The notes beneath the pieces were generated by a model, which ran no database searches, was not told the DNA's origin, and saw only the letters and a program-made list of their open reading frames with translations. DNA of 64,000 nt from Umbilicaria muhlenbergii. Taxonomy: Eukaryota > Ascomycota > Lecanoromycetes > Umbilicariales > Umbilicariaceae. Positions 1 through 11,847 of the stretch are shown piece after piece; position 1 is the first letter of the stretch, and each line of letters opens with the position of its first letter. The position numbers and the translations under genes were made by a program. The DNA is taken from positions 6,966,312 to 7,030,311 of the forward strand of contig KK106981.1 of the NCBI GenBank assembly GCA_000611775.1. The letters are read 5' to 3'.

Positions 1-1897
1 TGTATTCTTTGTCATATTGCAATGAGTTCATTTGTAGAGTATATTCTTTCATATCAGTCACTAAGTCTGCTGGCCCTATAAAGTGATCAGTAATGATGAG
101 GTTGTTCATACATAAAACATTCTCTAAAGCCTTTTTTTCATCAGTAATGAATACTCAGTTCATGATAATATGTTTTAACTTTCTTCATAAGAATTTACCT
201 GTATCATAGTAGTGATTTAAGTTTACATGAACTAGAAATAATAACCTGAGGACAAAAGAAGCTGATGTATTATCTTATATAATAAAAAAGTAATTGTTAT
301 AGTGATAAAGTTAATCATCAGTGTCATATACTGTAATCATCAGTATGATAGACTTTGATAACTCAATCACATTACCTCATGCATTGCCTTGAGCTTCATA
401 GGATTTCATCAGCAGAGACAGCTTATTGACAACATTTTGTGTGATCATATTGCCCTGACTGCTGTTGTTGATAATATATGAATATTATGAGGATTTTTTC
501 ATCATATCTTTCATTGTTGTTCTGTGAAAGTTCCCCCTCTAGTTGCTCTGATATCAAGTGTGAGATATCATCAATAATAAATAATGAAGCAAACTGAAGA
601 TGATTCATAAATCATTTGTTTAAATTAACTGCAGTGAAGATAATCATAAATCATTCTGTCATATAATCATTTACTTAATAATTGATGACTTCACACTTGA
701 TGCAGAGACTTGCTGATTTGTGTGCATTTACTTCATTCCTTGAAATGAAGTCTCCTTGTCAGCATGAGGAGTTTATAAATATTCATGTTGTCATCATAGT
801 TGCTCCTTCAGTGATTGATAAGTGATTGAGATTCTGGCTTTAATTACAGTCACTTTCATGATAAAAACCTCATGAGTTGTTTTCTCTTTCACAGCTGACT
901 TGAGTGAATTAAGTGCAGATTGTTTATTATTCAGTGAGAGATTTTTTTCTGTCATAATATGACATTCATGTCATACTTTTGTTTATATCATCAATCTTGT
1001 TCTGGTAATTCTTTTTAGTGTTGAAGCAGCTTTGAAAAAGTTCATGATGTGAAAGTCTTAATCATCAGTGATCTTGAATGAGTGTCTCATTAATCTCATT
1101 CAGATATTTTTGAAGTTTTCATCTTATGACTTTAATGCCTCCTGCATAAAGATGAGGCTCTCATGCTTTAATGAAGTATAAAAAGGAGGAGGTGTGATGT
1201 CTGTTATAATTTAACATCATAATCTGTGTGATGAACCTGTGTTGTTTTTTAAGTTTATTGTAGTTGAAGAATTTTCTTACAGATGTTAATTAAGTTTCTG
1301 AAGCTTCTTTTTATTGTCCTTAAACTCAATTTCTTGTCATATGCATCATAGTTGTAATCACTGACACTTGATGACTTCCTGATTGTGAGCAGTGACTGCC
1401 TCAAGATTATTAATGAAGTCATCAAGGTTACCTGCATCAATATGTTCATCATTGTCATTGATGATGTCAGAAGTAGAGGTGTTGACAGTTAATAATGTAA
1501 ACCTGTTAATTAAAGAGCCTGCCTCAGCATGATTATCAGCTGTTTCACTGATCTGATGAGATTGAAGTGTTAATGTCATCATGTTTTATTTGCTTTTAAC
1601 ATGACTGTTTACTTGAAGGTACTGAGTGATCAGTATGTAAAAAGCTGATCTATGACATAAAATCATATAAATGTTGAATGAAGTATTATAAACAATATAA
1701 TCATGATAAGATTAATACAGTAATATATGTGTCTTCTATTAAATGACAAAACTGATCACTGAGAAAGCAGGTTTTTAAATCTTCTTGTGAAGAGTTTTCA
1801 CTTGATGTCAAGACACTACTCACTGAGTCATCATATAAATGAGTTATAATGACATACTGTCATATTGTCATACTGTCATACTGTCATACTGTCATAC
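1..1897 (-). mobile_element. Outer family B Gypsy-like retroelement, right-hand part
   Basis: This is a fossil LTR retroelement that is cut by the window start. It reads on the minus strand: its gag-like part lies at about 1000-1600 and its LTR at 1636-1897. It is collinear with the inner family B copy (for example 690-860 against 10200-10350, and 1140-1630 against 10990-11490). The LTR ends in a microsatellite of the unit CTGTCATA, where the family A complex is inserted. The rest of this LTR reappears at 20189-20240. The element is badly broken throughout, and I see no CpG dinucleotide in it. The family call rests on the reverse transcriptase seen in the inner copy. Confidence 0.75.
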
Positions 1898-2151
1898 TGT
1901 CAGGTTTACACTTGAACATTGAACTGAACTGAATGATCTGAATGATGTACTGAACTGAATGACTAAACAGGTTAGCAGTGAAATGATTGAACAAATTAAC
2001 AGTGATTAAATTAATGAGTTTAACATGCACATAAAGATTTTAATCTTCATGCTCTTTCTTTTTTTTACTTCTTAGACTAGAATTCTTCTTTGTAGCTAAA
2101 TGTCAGCTGTTAAAACACATACATTAATTCATAATCTGCATAGTCTTGACA
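1898..2151 (+). repeat. Family A LTR, left copy
   Basis: This 254-bp LTR begins TGTCAGG and ends CTTGACA. The same sequence occurs at 15859-16112 in direct orientation and at 19900-20162 inverted. It contains short repeats of the type AACTGAACTGAATGA. It follows directly on the microsatellite of the outer family B LTR. Confidence 0.85.
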
Positions 2152-2429
2152 TTATTTTAATCTTTTTTTTATCTCCTGCTGCAAGGCATCCTGAATGAAT
2201 TCTGAATCAGATTGAAACTGAAGTCAGACAGTCAACACATTAGAACCTGAATCAGAACCAGAATTAAAAATCAGTCATGATGATTAAAAAAATCAGTAGC
2301 AGAGTCTACTCATGAATTAAAGAATCTTTGTTGACTTCTGTGAATGATGAATAATTCACCTTGAATGAAAACCTGATCAATCAGATCTTGATCACCTTAA
2401 CTGCAGAGACTCTGATTGATATCTTACAA

Positions 2430-3550
2430 CATCAGCAATTTAGCAAGTTAACTCTGAGTTAATTTTTAGCACTTTGAGCGCTCTGAGCTTCTGATCTCAT
2501 GTCTCAGCTAACAGACACTCTTAGAAACCTATGAGAACTTTGAGCTCAACCTTAAATCTTGAGCAGAACATCAAAATTTTGTGATAAAAAAACAATTATT
2601 AAAACAATTGTTTAAACAAGTACACACACAGTGTTATAATAACAGTAAAACTTATAATAAGTAAACTTTTGCTAAAATTCACTTTTCTGCAATAAAAAAT
2701 CATGATTTGTTGAGTCTGAAAGCACTGTATAAGTGTTGAGTTCTGAATATTTAAAGAACTTCAAGATTTTCACCACTTAAAAATTTACACACTTTAATAA
2801 CTTTTGCAACTCAACAGATATGAAGAAACTTTCAATGCATAAATTATAAAAAACAGTATTATCTATTAATGTTAAATTAAAAGTTTCTTCATAACTGCTA
2901 TTGTTGTTAAGTTATATTTAATTCAAGTCTTCAATAGTGAAAAATCTTTCAAAAAAAAGTCACATACTTTGAATAACTATTGCGCTTTTATACTTATAAT
3001 ATAACTTTCAGTTTATAAGTTGTAGAGAATAAGCTGTTTAAGAGTTTTCTTATACAAAGTTTCTTTTTATGTGTTGTTGTTGTTGAGTTATTCAAAAAGT
3101 CATTAAAAGTCTGTTTATTAATGTTGTGATTTTCATCACTGGAAGTTTGAAATCAATGTAACTTTTTAACAACAACAGTTATAAAAAAACTTTCAGTTAT
3201 AAAACTGTTTAATAGCTTCTTCTCTACAACTTATAAACTGAAAGTTATATTATAAGTATAAAAGCGCAATAGTTATTCAATATGCTAATATATTTATAAT
3301 TAGTTAAAAGTTTTTTAATTCATAACTATTGTAAATTAAAACTTATGAAGAAATCTTTAGTTTGTAAAGTGTACAGAATAAAGAGATTTAAAACTTTTCA
3401 ATAAAAAGTTTCTTATTATTCATGAAGGCATAATAGTTATTTAAAGTGTAAGATTTGTATGAGCTCATTTACTGCTCAGAGAGTGCTCTGAGCGCATAAA
3501 GTACTATTAACTAAAACCTTATTTTTGAGCAGGCTGTCAAATTGTGAATG
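2430..3550. mobile_element. Palindromic AT-rich insertion, probably a non-autonomous DNA element
   Basis: This stretch interrupts the family A gag; the inverted A copy near 19610-19625 runs through the same point without it, so it is an insertion. Both ends carry related inverted sequence: TTTTAGCACTTTGAGCGCTC near 2474 and its counterpart TTTATGCGCTCAGAGC read in reverse from about 3500. Inside are two arms of a perfect 60-bp inverted repeat (2969-3028 and 3221-3280) separated by 192 bp, plus weaker repeats of CTTTCAGTTTATAA. It has no coding potential. The exact ends and target duplication are uncertain. A foldback or MITE-type element is the best guess. Confidence 0.6.
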
Positions 3551-4582
3551 AAGAACATCTCTCTAAAGCAATGACTGCTCTTCAACAATTGATCATCAAT
3601 CATGAGCAGTCCCTGAATGAAATTGACACTGTTATAAAGGCACATGAAGAACTACAAGTGAACTATGAAAGAATGAAAGACAAGAGCAAGAAATTGAAGA
3701 AGAAAGTTGCTGAACAAGCTGATGTGAAAACATACCTTGAACAAAGAATCACAGCCACAAGCACTCCTCAGCCTGATTTTCCTCAACTCACAGTTAAAGA
3801 ATTATTTAAATTATTAAAGCTCTCTGACCTGCTGATGTTCTTCAGTGATCATTCAAAATACAATGAATGAGTAATAAAGATCAAAAACTACTTATTAGCA
3901 ATGAATGAACAATACTTCACTGAGCAGATGAAAATAACATACATGAAGACAAGAGTTGAGGACAACTCTGTCAAACACATAAAACCTTAAATGAATTCAG
4001 CATCTTGAACAGCATATTTAAATGTTACTGAACTGCTAGAACATTTGACCTGGATTTACAGAGACTCAGATTGAAAATGTATCATCACTGATGAATTTCA
4101 TAAACTTTATTAAGAATTCAAAGACTTCCTGTCCTTCTGAGCTGATTTTCAGCAATATGTTACTGAACTGAATGAGTTTTTTAATTTATACTGAATAGGA
4201 GAACTTTTGAACAAGGTGAACAGCATCATTCAATGACAGTTAAACATTAACAACAACAGACCTGAAGATCTTTATGAACTCATCAAGTGCTGTCAATGAA
4301 TTAATCAAACCTTATGACTACTTGATGTAAAGAAGATCATTAAACTTCAATTGAATTAAACACTCCTCTTCACAAGTTAAACTTATACAAGAATTAAACA
4401 TTTTATTAAAATCTTAAAATCAACTACCTGAATGATCACTGAGTCAGTTCCCTGAACATTGAACTGAATGTCACACTCAGACGCTGCCAAAGAACAACAG
4501 ATGAAGAAAGAATGTTGTTTTAAATGCAATGAATAAAGACATCTTGCCTTAAACTGTTTAAACAAAGACAAAAAGAAAAAGA

Positions 4583-4587
4583 CTTCA
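4583..4587. repeat. Target site duplication CTTCA, left
   Basis: CTTCA directly precedes the inner family B element and is repeated at 11843-11847 after it. Joining the two flanks restores the order seen in the inverted family A copy near 18575-18595 (zinc knuckle, a lysine-rich stretch, then the downstream sequence). Confidence 0.8.
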
Positions 4588-4872
4588 TGTAAGAGGCTGA
4601 GTGTACAACAGTCATTGTAGTAATGTTTGAATAAAGTGTCATAAGCAATATAGTCATGATAAAGTCAATGTAATGATTATATGTATTCTATTCAGTGGTA
4701 AAACTGATCACTGAGGAAGCAGGTTTTTGAATCTTCTTGTGAAGAGTTTTCACTTGATGTCAAGGTGCTACTCACTGAGTCATTATATAAGTGAGTTATA
4801 ATGATGTACTGTCATACTGTTGTACTGTTGTACTGTCATACTGTCATACTACTATATATGATGACCCTGACA
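4588..4872 (-). repeat. Inner family B LTR, left copy (3' LTR)
   Basis: 285 bp, running from TGTAAGAGGC to CCCTGACA on the plus strand. It matches 11495-11842 and 1636-1897 along their length, with most differences being transitions. It contains a short CTGTCATA/CTGTTGTA microsatellite at 4808-4850. Confidence 0.85.
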
Positions 4873-5659
4873 CAGCATTTCCCTTCTCATGACGTCATCC
4901 CTGATGCTAATTGACTCTGAATTCATCATCATAGACATCATCATGATGGCTTGATAAATGATTGATTATGTAAAATGAGGGTGTGAAACTGTGCTAAAGT
5001 AAGACTGATCACATGCCTCATTTAATGTGATGATATCACATCTCAGCAGTTAGTTTTCTTTTCATATCAACAACATTATTAAAATATTGTTATTTATTAT
5101 ACATCAAGCTCTTTCTTTATGTCTGTAAGGTCATAACTTATGACTCTGCACTGTCATACCTCATATGCCTCATTTTCATGACTTATTCAGTATGACCGTG
5201 TGATGACAACATAATGACAACAGCAAGGTGTTTCTTGATTTCAGTGTCATCACAGTTTTCTGAGTCATTGCTGTATCATACATCTGATCATACATTGAAT
5301 GTGAGTTAACTGACTTTATAAGTAATAAATCATCCTCACGTCCTCAAACCTTTCTCAGTTATAAACAACAGTGAAGACTCATCTTCATCAGGAAAGCCTG
5401 TTGATCTCTGAGCTTAATATGATAAGAAGAGCTCTGAGTTAAAGTCAGTAAATGAAACTGTGATGATCAACACCTTCAGAAAGAGAAAGAGAAGTGAAGA
5501 AAAGAAAATAATCTGTTCAACATTTAAAGAGAACTCAGTGTTTACCTTTAAATGACATCTCTGATGAGGAGTTTTACTTCATGTGATGTCATGATGATAC
5601 CTCACTGCCAGCTCACATGCAGCAGGCTCATCATCATGAGCACATGATTTAAGACTGTA

Positions 5660-7035
5660 CGCTGCACCATGAGTTGGGTTTTACCCAGTGGGTTTGGGTT
5701 TGGGTTGGGTTTGGGTTGGGTTTTGGGGTGGGTTATACATGTTGAAACCCAACCCAGAAAAAACCCAACCCATTTAACTCAAACTCAGAAAATTCTGGGT
5801 TAACCCAGTACATACATTTAGTTATGATAGTCTTTATGATAGTCAAAAAAGTCAGTTCAAAAGGCACCTTCTCAAGTCATTTTCAAGGTCATGTTTTGAG
5901 GCCGTCATCAAAGCCATTTTGGAAGCTGTTTTGAAAGCTGTTTTTCAAGGCTCTTGTTGAAGCTGTTTTCCAAGCCGTCATTGAAGCTGTTTTGAAAGCT
6001 GTTCTTTGAGGTTGTTGTTGAAGCTGTTTTGAAAGCTGTTTTTTGAGGCTGTCATTGAAGCTGTTTTGGAAGCTGTTTTATGAGGCTGTCGTTGAAGCCG
6101 TTTTGAAAGCTGTTTTTTGAGGCCGTCATCAAAGCTGTTTTGAAAGCTGTTTCAGAAGCCGTTTTTCAAGGCTGTCGTTGAAGCCGTTTTGAAAGCTGTT
6201 TTTTGAGGCCGTCATCAAAGCTGTTTTGAAAGCTGTTTCAGAAGCCGTTTTTCAAGGCTGTCGTTGAAGCCGTTTTGAAAGCTGTTTTTTGAGGCCGTCA
6301 TCAAAGCTGTTTTGAAAGCTGTTTCAGAAGCCGTTTTTCAAGGCTGTATTCTGGGTTAACTCAGTACATACAAATAGTTATGGTAGTCTTTATGGTAGTC
6401 AAAAAAGTCAGTTCAAAAGGCGCCTTCTCAAGTCATTTTCAAGGTCATGTTTTGAGGCCGTCATCAAAGCCATTTTGGAAGCCGTTTTGAAAGCCGTTTT
6501 TCAAGGCTGTCGTTGAAGCCGTTTTGCAAGCCGTCATCAAAGCCGTTTTTTGAGGCCGTCATTGAAGCCGTTTTGAAAGCTGTTTTTCAAGGCTGTCCAT
6601 CAAAGCTGTTTTGAAAGCCGTTTTTTGAGGCTGTCATTGAAGCTGTTTTGAAAGCTGTTTTTCAAGGCTGTCGTCAAAGCCGTTTTGGAAGCTGTTTTTT
6701 GAGGCCGTTGTTGAAGCCGTTTTGGAAGCTGTTTTTTGAGGCCGTCGTCAAAGCCGTTTTGAAAGCCGTCTTTTGAGGCTGTCGTCGAAGCCGTTTTGAA
6801 AGCCGTTTTTTGAGGCTGTTTTTCAAGGCCGTTTTGGAAGCCGTTTTGGAAGCTGCTTTGAAAGCTGTTTGGATGAGTCATATACGTGAACTTGAACTGG
6901 GTTAACCCAGTGAAAAACCCAACCCAAACCCAAAAAAACCCAACCCAGTGTGACTCAACCCAAAAAAAACCCAACCCAGTCTGGGTTGGGTCACAATAGT
7001 CAAAACCCAACCCAAACTCAACCCATGGTGCAGTG
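5660..7035. mobile_element. TIR element made of tandem repeats (MITE-like, TA target site)
   Basis: The ends are inverted: left CGCTGCACCATGAGTTGGG, right end read in reverse CACTGCACCATGGGTTGAG, each followed by runs of GGGTTT and GGGTTGGG. The element is flanked by TA (5658-5659 and 7036-7037), the target used by Tc1/mariner-type elements. Its body is a satellite-like array of GAAGCCGTTTTGAAAGCTG-type units, with an 86-bp higher-order period starting at 6151, 6237 and 6323. A segment of about 140 bp is present twice (near 5793-5937 and 6349-6483). It contains many GCCGT motifs and so keeps CpG, unlike its surroundings. No transposase is visible. Long open frames on the minus strand here are just translated repeat. 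Confidence 0.75.
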
Positions 7036-7057
7036 TATTTAAGAGAACCTCAATCAC

Positions 7058-7690
7058 ATGTTGTTGAGTACTGCTCACTGTGACTCTTGTATAAGAGCTG
7101 AAGTTGATCACTGCTTTATGTCAGACAGAGAAGCTTGCACATGTTGCATATCTCTCTGCAATTTTCATGAGCAATGCATGACAGAGTCTCTGATCATCAC
7201 TGCTTTTAACTCTGAGAGATCTGATGTTGTTGTCTCACATGTTCATAATCATGATGACAAGAGGAGTAACAGCAGGTGATAAGTCTGCACTCTCTTAATT
7301 CTCTTTTCTTTTGCTCATGAGTTTATGTTAATATGATATTTTGTCATAGTTATTGTTATACTCAACACTGACACTTAATTATAGCAGTTTATGTTTCAGC
7401 TTGCATGAATCATCTGACTGTTGTCTCTCTTCAGTCATTATTAACATCATTTACACTTCTTGCAGCTGCTCCTCAACATGAGTTTATATTCTTCATCTAG
7501 CTATATGACTATGTTAACATCAGTAATTCTGAGGAGCTCATTGAGGCTTTTACTATTTTGTTGAAGAGCATCATTAATGCTTTCTGCATTCTCAACACTC
7601 ATCAATCTCACTGCTGTCATGAGTACATTGAACTCTGTGAGCGCTGACATGTTAAGGAGATGAGGTCAGAGGCTTCATTAAACAATAATG
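7058..7690 (+). pseudogene. Cysteine-rich frame of unknown origin inside family B
   Basis: An open frame at 7058-7279 (73 aa) encodes a cluster CDSC, C, CTCC, C over about 35 residues, resembling a small zinc-binding module. A second coding-looking stretch lies at about 7470-7690 after a possible CTTGCAG splice acceptor. It is antisense to the retroelement that contains it. I do not recognise the family. It may be a captured gene, part of another element, or chance. Composition is as CpG-poor as the rest of the island, so it is very probably dead. Confidence 0.3.
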
Positions 7691-8269
7691 AAGAAGAGTT
7701 TAAAACAGCAGAAGATAAGTAGATAAATGAAAGTAATTTAATATGACACTGATGAGAGGTTAAGTGCAAGATGTTGACCTCAGATTCACTTTAATCTTTA
7801 AACTTGAAATGAAATGCTTCTGCACTTAAGTGTTCTCTGCAATGTGACACGTCTGCTATAATGTAGTTCATGCAGTAATTTTATTAAAAATCTCATTATA
7901 GCATCATAACATCATAGTTTCTTTTTCTGTTAATGTAAGAAAAACTTGATGCTCTTAACTCTTGCTGTAAATCATCTATAAGACCTCAATAAAACCTGTA
8001 AAACCTCTTGAGGAAAATCAGGAAAGAGTGTTCTTATGACATTAATTAAATTCTGTTCAAACTGTTCAGATTGTTTAAATTATTTAAATTATTCAGCATG
8101 TTTGATGTCCTGCACACACATGTTTATGATGACAGGAGAGGTGATGACACACTGTAAATTTACCTTTTCTACTCCCCTTTTATTTTTGTTTAGTATGACA
8201 AAATATCATAGTAATTGTTATACTTTTGTCATACTCATGTATATTCATTATATTAATATATTCATCACA

Positions 8270-9620
8270 GCTTGCTTCTTGAGCATATAAATCATGAATT
8301 GCTGATGTTTTAGCTGCATCATCAGCTTCAGTATTCATTGTATTAATATATATTCATCATGACTCACTTCTTAAGCATGTAGGTCATGAACTGCTGATGT
8401 TTCAGTCATGCTGTCAACTTCAGTATTCATCATATTGATATGTTCATCACTGATATGTTCATTGTACTGATATGTTCATTGTATTAATATGTTCATCACG
8501 GCTTGCTTCTTGAGCATGTAGGTCATGAACTGCTGATGTTTTAATTATATCATCAGCTTCAGTATTCATTATATTGATATATTCATCATGGCTTGCTTCT
8601 TAAGCATGTAAGTTATGAACTGCTGATGTTTCAATCATATCATCAGCTTCAGTATTCATCATATTGATATATTCATCACAGCTTGCTTTTTGAGCATGTA
8701 AATTTCATATTATTGATGTTCTGATGAGATCACTGCATCAATTCTGTTGTTCATCATAATATATGATATCATTTATTTCCTGTCAGCGCTTTTACACATC
8801 TGACAATATAGAAGTCACATGAGGCTGCATCTCTGATGTCATGATTATCTCTGAGTTCATGTTTATATTCATGTTTGTCATCTCAGACCTGGTCAAGTTG
8901 TTTTTATTCTTAAGAGGGGTAGTTAATCTTTATTGTACTCATCATATCAAACCGTCCTTTAACTGTTCAGCATGAATTGCACATTCAAGTTGTTTAATAA
9001 ACATTCTTATATAAGCTGTTATCTCCTCACCTAGGGGTGAGTGAGTAGACATGAGTTGAAGCACTTCAACAGTGTCAGCAGAAGAACATTATCCTTAATT
9101 TAAAGATTAATAAAAATGCAGCTTGCATCATTATTCATAACTACAGTGTTTGCTGTGTTATTCTTAATTGAGTGTTACTTAAGTTCTGTACTTAAGTTTT
9201 CTTATTCAGTCATGACTTACTTCTTGAGCATATAGGTCATGAACTGCTGATGTTTCAATCATATCATTAACTTCAGTATTCATTGTACTGAATAAGTATC
9301 ACACTGCTGATGTTTCAATGATATCATTAATTTCATTTTCATTACAGCTTGCTTTATGAGCAGGTAAATTCCTCACTGCTGATGTTTTAATGAGACTGCT
9401 ATCTTCAGTATTCATCATACTGAGTAAATGATGCACTGCTGATGTTTCAGTGATATCTGTCATACTGAATAGGTGATGCACTGCTGATGTTTCAATGACA
9501 CTGATAATTTTATTTTCATTACAGCTTGCTTCTTCTTGAGTTGATAAGTTTTACACTGCTGATGTTCTGATGAGATCATCATCTTCAGTATTCATCATAC
9601 TGATAATATTCATTATGACA
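8270..9620 (-). repeat. Degenerate tandem-repeat array with a ~90-bp unit
   Basis: The motif CTTGCTTCTTGAGCATGTAG, then GTCATGAACTGCTGATGTTT, then CAGCTTCAGTATTCAT recurs near 8272, 8362, 8503, 8592, 8680, 9210, 9350 and 9525, with a non-repeat gap at about 8720-9200. On the minus strand a frame through part of it repeats a unit of about 30 residues beginning ETSAV. It borders the reverse transcriptase block of the inner family B element. Confidence 0.7.
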
Positions 9621-11494
9621 GGTATGACATTCTCTTGTTGTAACTCTCCTTTAACTTAAACTCATCTTTACTAAAGATTAAGATATCATTCAAGTAGATC
9701 ATGCATATGATGTTTAAAAACTCATCAAGCACTTTATCTATAAAGGCTTGAAACATAGCAGGAGCATTCATGAGTCTGAAAAACATGATGAGATATTTAA
9801 ACAGTTTAAACTGTGTTCAGAATGCTGTCTTTCACTCATCTTCACCCTTAATTTATATTCAATTATATGTATTCTTGCAGTTCAACTTCATGAACTTCTT
9901 GACTCCTTAAAGATGATTCAACATGTCTGATATAAGTGATAATGAGTAGTGATTCTTAATAGTAATATCATTCAAGTGTTTATAATCAATGATTAATCAT
10001 AAGTTGTTGTTTGATTTTGATACAGAGCTGCTCTGATTTCAAGTTAATAACATGATCATGCAGACCTCTCTTAGACAAAGGTTACTTCTCAGCTGCCTGA
10101 AATATGTCTGTGAAGTCATTTATTCATATCAATTATAATAATGACTGCTGTTGATCATCCTGTTGTACATTCATTCATTCAATGATTAACAACTTTATAT
10201 TTAATGTAGAGACCTGCTGATCTGCATGCATTTATTTCATTCCTTGAAATGAAGTCTCCTTGTCAGCATGAGGAGGTTGTGAATGTTCATGTTGTCATCA
10301 TAATTGCTTTTTCAGTGATTGATAAGTGATTGAGATTCTGACTTTGATTGCAGTCACTTTCACGGCTGACTTAAGTGAATTGAGTGCAGGTTGTTTATTG
10401 TTCAGTGAGAGATTTTTTTCTGTTGTAGTATGACATCTGTGTCATACTTTTGTTTATATTATTAATCTTGCTCTGATGATCCTTTTTAGTGTCTAAGCAG
10501 CTTCAGAACAGTTCATGATTAATGATGATGTCAAGATGTGCTGATATTTCCTGCACTGACTGTCTTGCAACCTGCGTTGAATCTCAATGTTGTAGTTCAG
10601 TTAAGACGTGATGTGAAAGTCTTGATCATCAGCAGTCTTAAATGAGCATTTCATTGATCTCTTTGTGTGAAGCTGAGAGAAAGCAGTAAAGTTCTGATAA
10701 TCTGTTATATCAGGAGGTGATTATATCATTGTTGCAGAGTTCAACTGCATTAAAAATAATGATATTTCATTCATTTGTGTCTTCACTGAGAGATAAGTTC
10801 TTCTTCAACACCTTCAGATAATTGTTATAAATGATTTAAGTGTGATCATGCTGCTTCTTCTGCTTTCATCAGTTACTCATGACTGCTTTCTCTAAGTAAA
10901 TGCCTGCTCAGATGATGAAATCTCATTCAGTAGAAAATTACTTTAACATCAGCTCTCAGTTCTGATTGATTTTATTCAAGTATTTTAAAGTTTTCATCTT
11001 GTGACCTTGACGTCTCCTGCATAGAAATGAGGCTCTCATGACTTTATAAAATGTTAAAAAGGTGAAGGTGTGATATCTGTTATAACTTGATGTCATAATT
11101 CATGTGATGAACCTGCATTGTTCTCTGAGTTTGTCATAATTAAAGGATTTTCTTACAGATGTTGATTGAGCTTTTGAAGCTTCTTTTTATTGTCCTCAAA
11201 CTTAATTTCTTGTCATATGTGTCATAATTGTAATCACTGACGCTCAATGACTTCTTGATTGTGAGCAGTGACTGCCTTAAGATTATTAATGAATTCATCA
11301 AGGTTGCCTACATTAATATGTTCATTATTGTCATAAGTAAGAGTATTAATGACTGATAATGTAAACCTGTTAAAGGAAGACTCTGATTTAATTTAATTAA
11401 CTGTTTCACTGACCTGATGAGATTAAAGTGTTGATGTCATCATGTCTTATGCTTTTAACATGACCGTTCACCTGAAGGTACTGAGTGATCAGTA

Positions 11495-11842
11495 TGTAAA
11501 AGACTGAGTATATGACAGTCATCATAATGATGTTTGAACAGGGTGTTGTAGGCAATATAATCATGATAGAGTCAATGCAATGATTATATGTATTTTATTC
11601 AGTGGCAAAACTGATCACTGAGGAAGCAGGTTTCTGAACCTCCTTGTGAAGAGTTTTCACTTAATGTCAAGATGCTACTTGCTGAGTCATTATATAATGA
11701 GTTATAATGATGTACTGTCATACTGTTGTACTGTCATACTGTTGTACTGTCATACTGTTGTACTGTCATACTGTTGTACTGTCATACTGTTGTACTGTCA
11801 TACTGTTGTACTGTCATACTACTATATATGGTGGCCCTGACA
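11495..11842 (-). repeat. Inner family B LTR, right copy (5' LTR) with expanded microsatellite
   Basis: 348 bp, from TGTAAAAGAC to CCCTGACA on the plus strand. It is 63 bp longer than the left LTR, mainly because a 16-bp unit (CTGTCATACTGTTGTA) is repeated between about 11714 and 11820. The duplication CTTCA follows at 11843. Confidence 0.85.
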
Positions 11843-11847
11843 CTTCA

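Larger units (their letters stand above)
2152..4587 (+). mobile_element. Family A leader and gag region
   Basis: Remains of the gag region. A leader (2152-2430) resumes after an insertion at about 3550. A coiled-coil rich segment (about 3550-3870) shows a KKLKKK stretch; a capsid-like stretch and a CCHC zinc knuckle follow (about 4490-4560, CFKCNE then RHLALNC in one frame). The same order appears inverted at 18600-19850. It is broken, and no open protein should be expected. Confidence 0.75.
4588..11842 (-). mobile_element. Inner family B Gypsy-like retroelement, full length, nested
   Basis: This 7255-bp fossil LTR element is inserted in family A gag with the 5-bp duplication CTTCA. It reads on the minus strand. 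LTRs lie at 11495-11842 (5') and 4588-4872 (3'); the first is longer because of its microsatellite. A purine-rich tract adjoins the 3' LTR (complement of 4873-4890). A gag-like region lies at about 10200-11490 and a reverse transcriptase block at about 9640-10050. I could not find clear RNase H or integrase beyond the reverse transcriptase. That part is occupied by a tandem-repeat array (about 8270-9620), an unexplained plus-strand frame (7058-7690) and a nested TIR element (5660-7035). It is broken, with many lesions. Confidence 0.8.

Noticed and set aside
5690-5730. GGGTTT/GGGTTGGG runs that look telomere-like.
   Set aside because: They are part of the element's terminal repeat and recur inverted at 6900-7025; fungal telomeres are TTAGGG arrays, and this site is internal.
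6121-6345. Regularly spaced repeats that could suggest a CRISPR array.
   Set aside because: The 'spacers' are themselves repeats, the genome is eukaryotic, and no cas genes exist.
6600-7010. A 136-residue minus-strand open frame with Gln/Lys/Ala repeats.
   Set aside because: It is translated tandem repeat of the TIR element; the frame follows the repeat unit and includes the inverted terminus.
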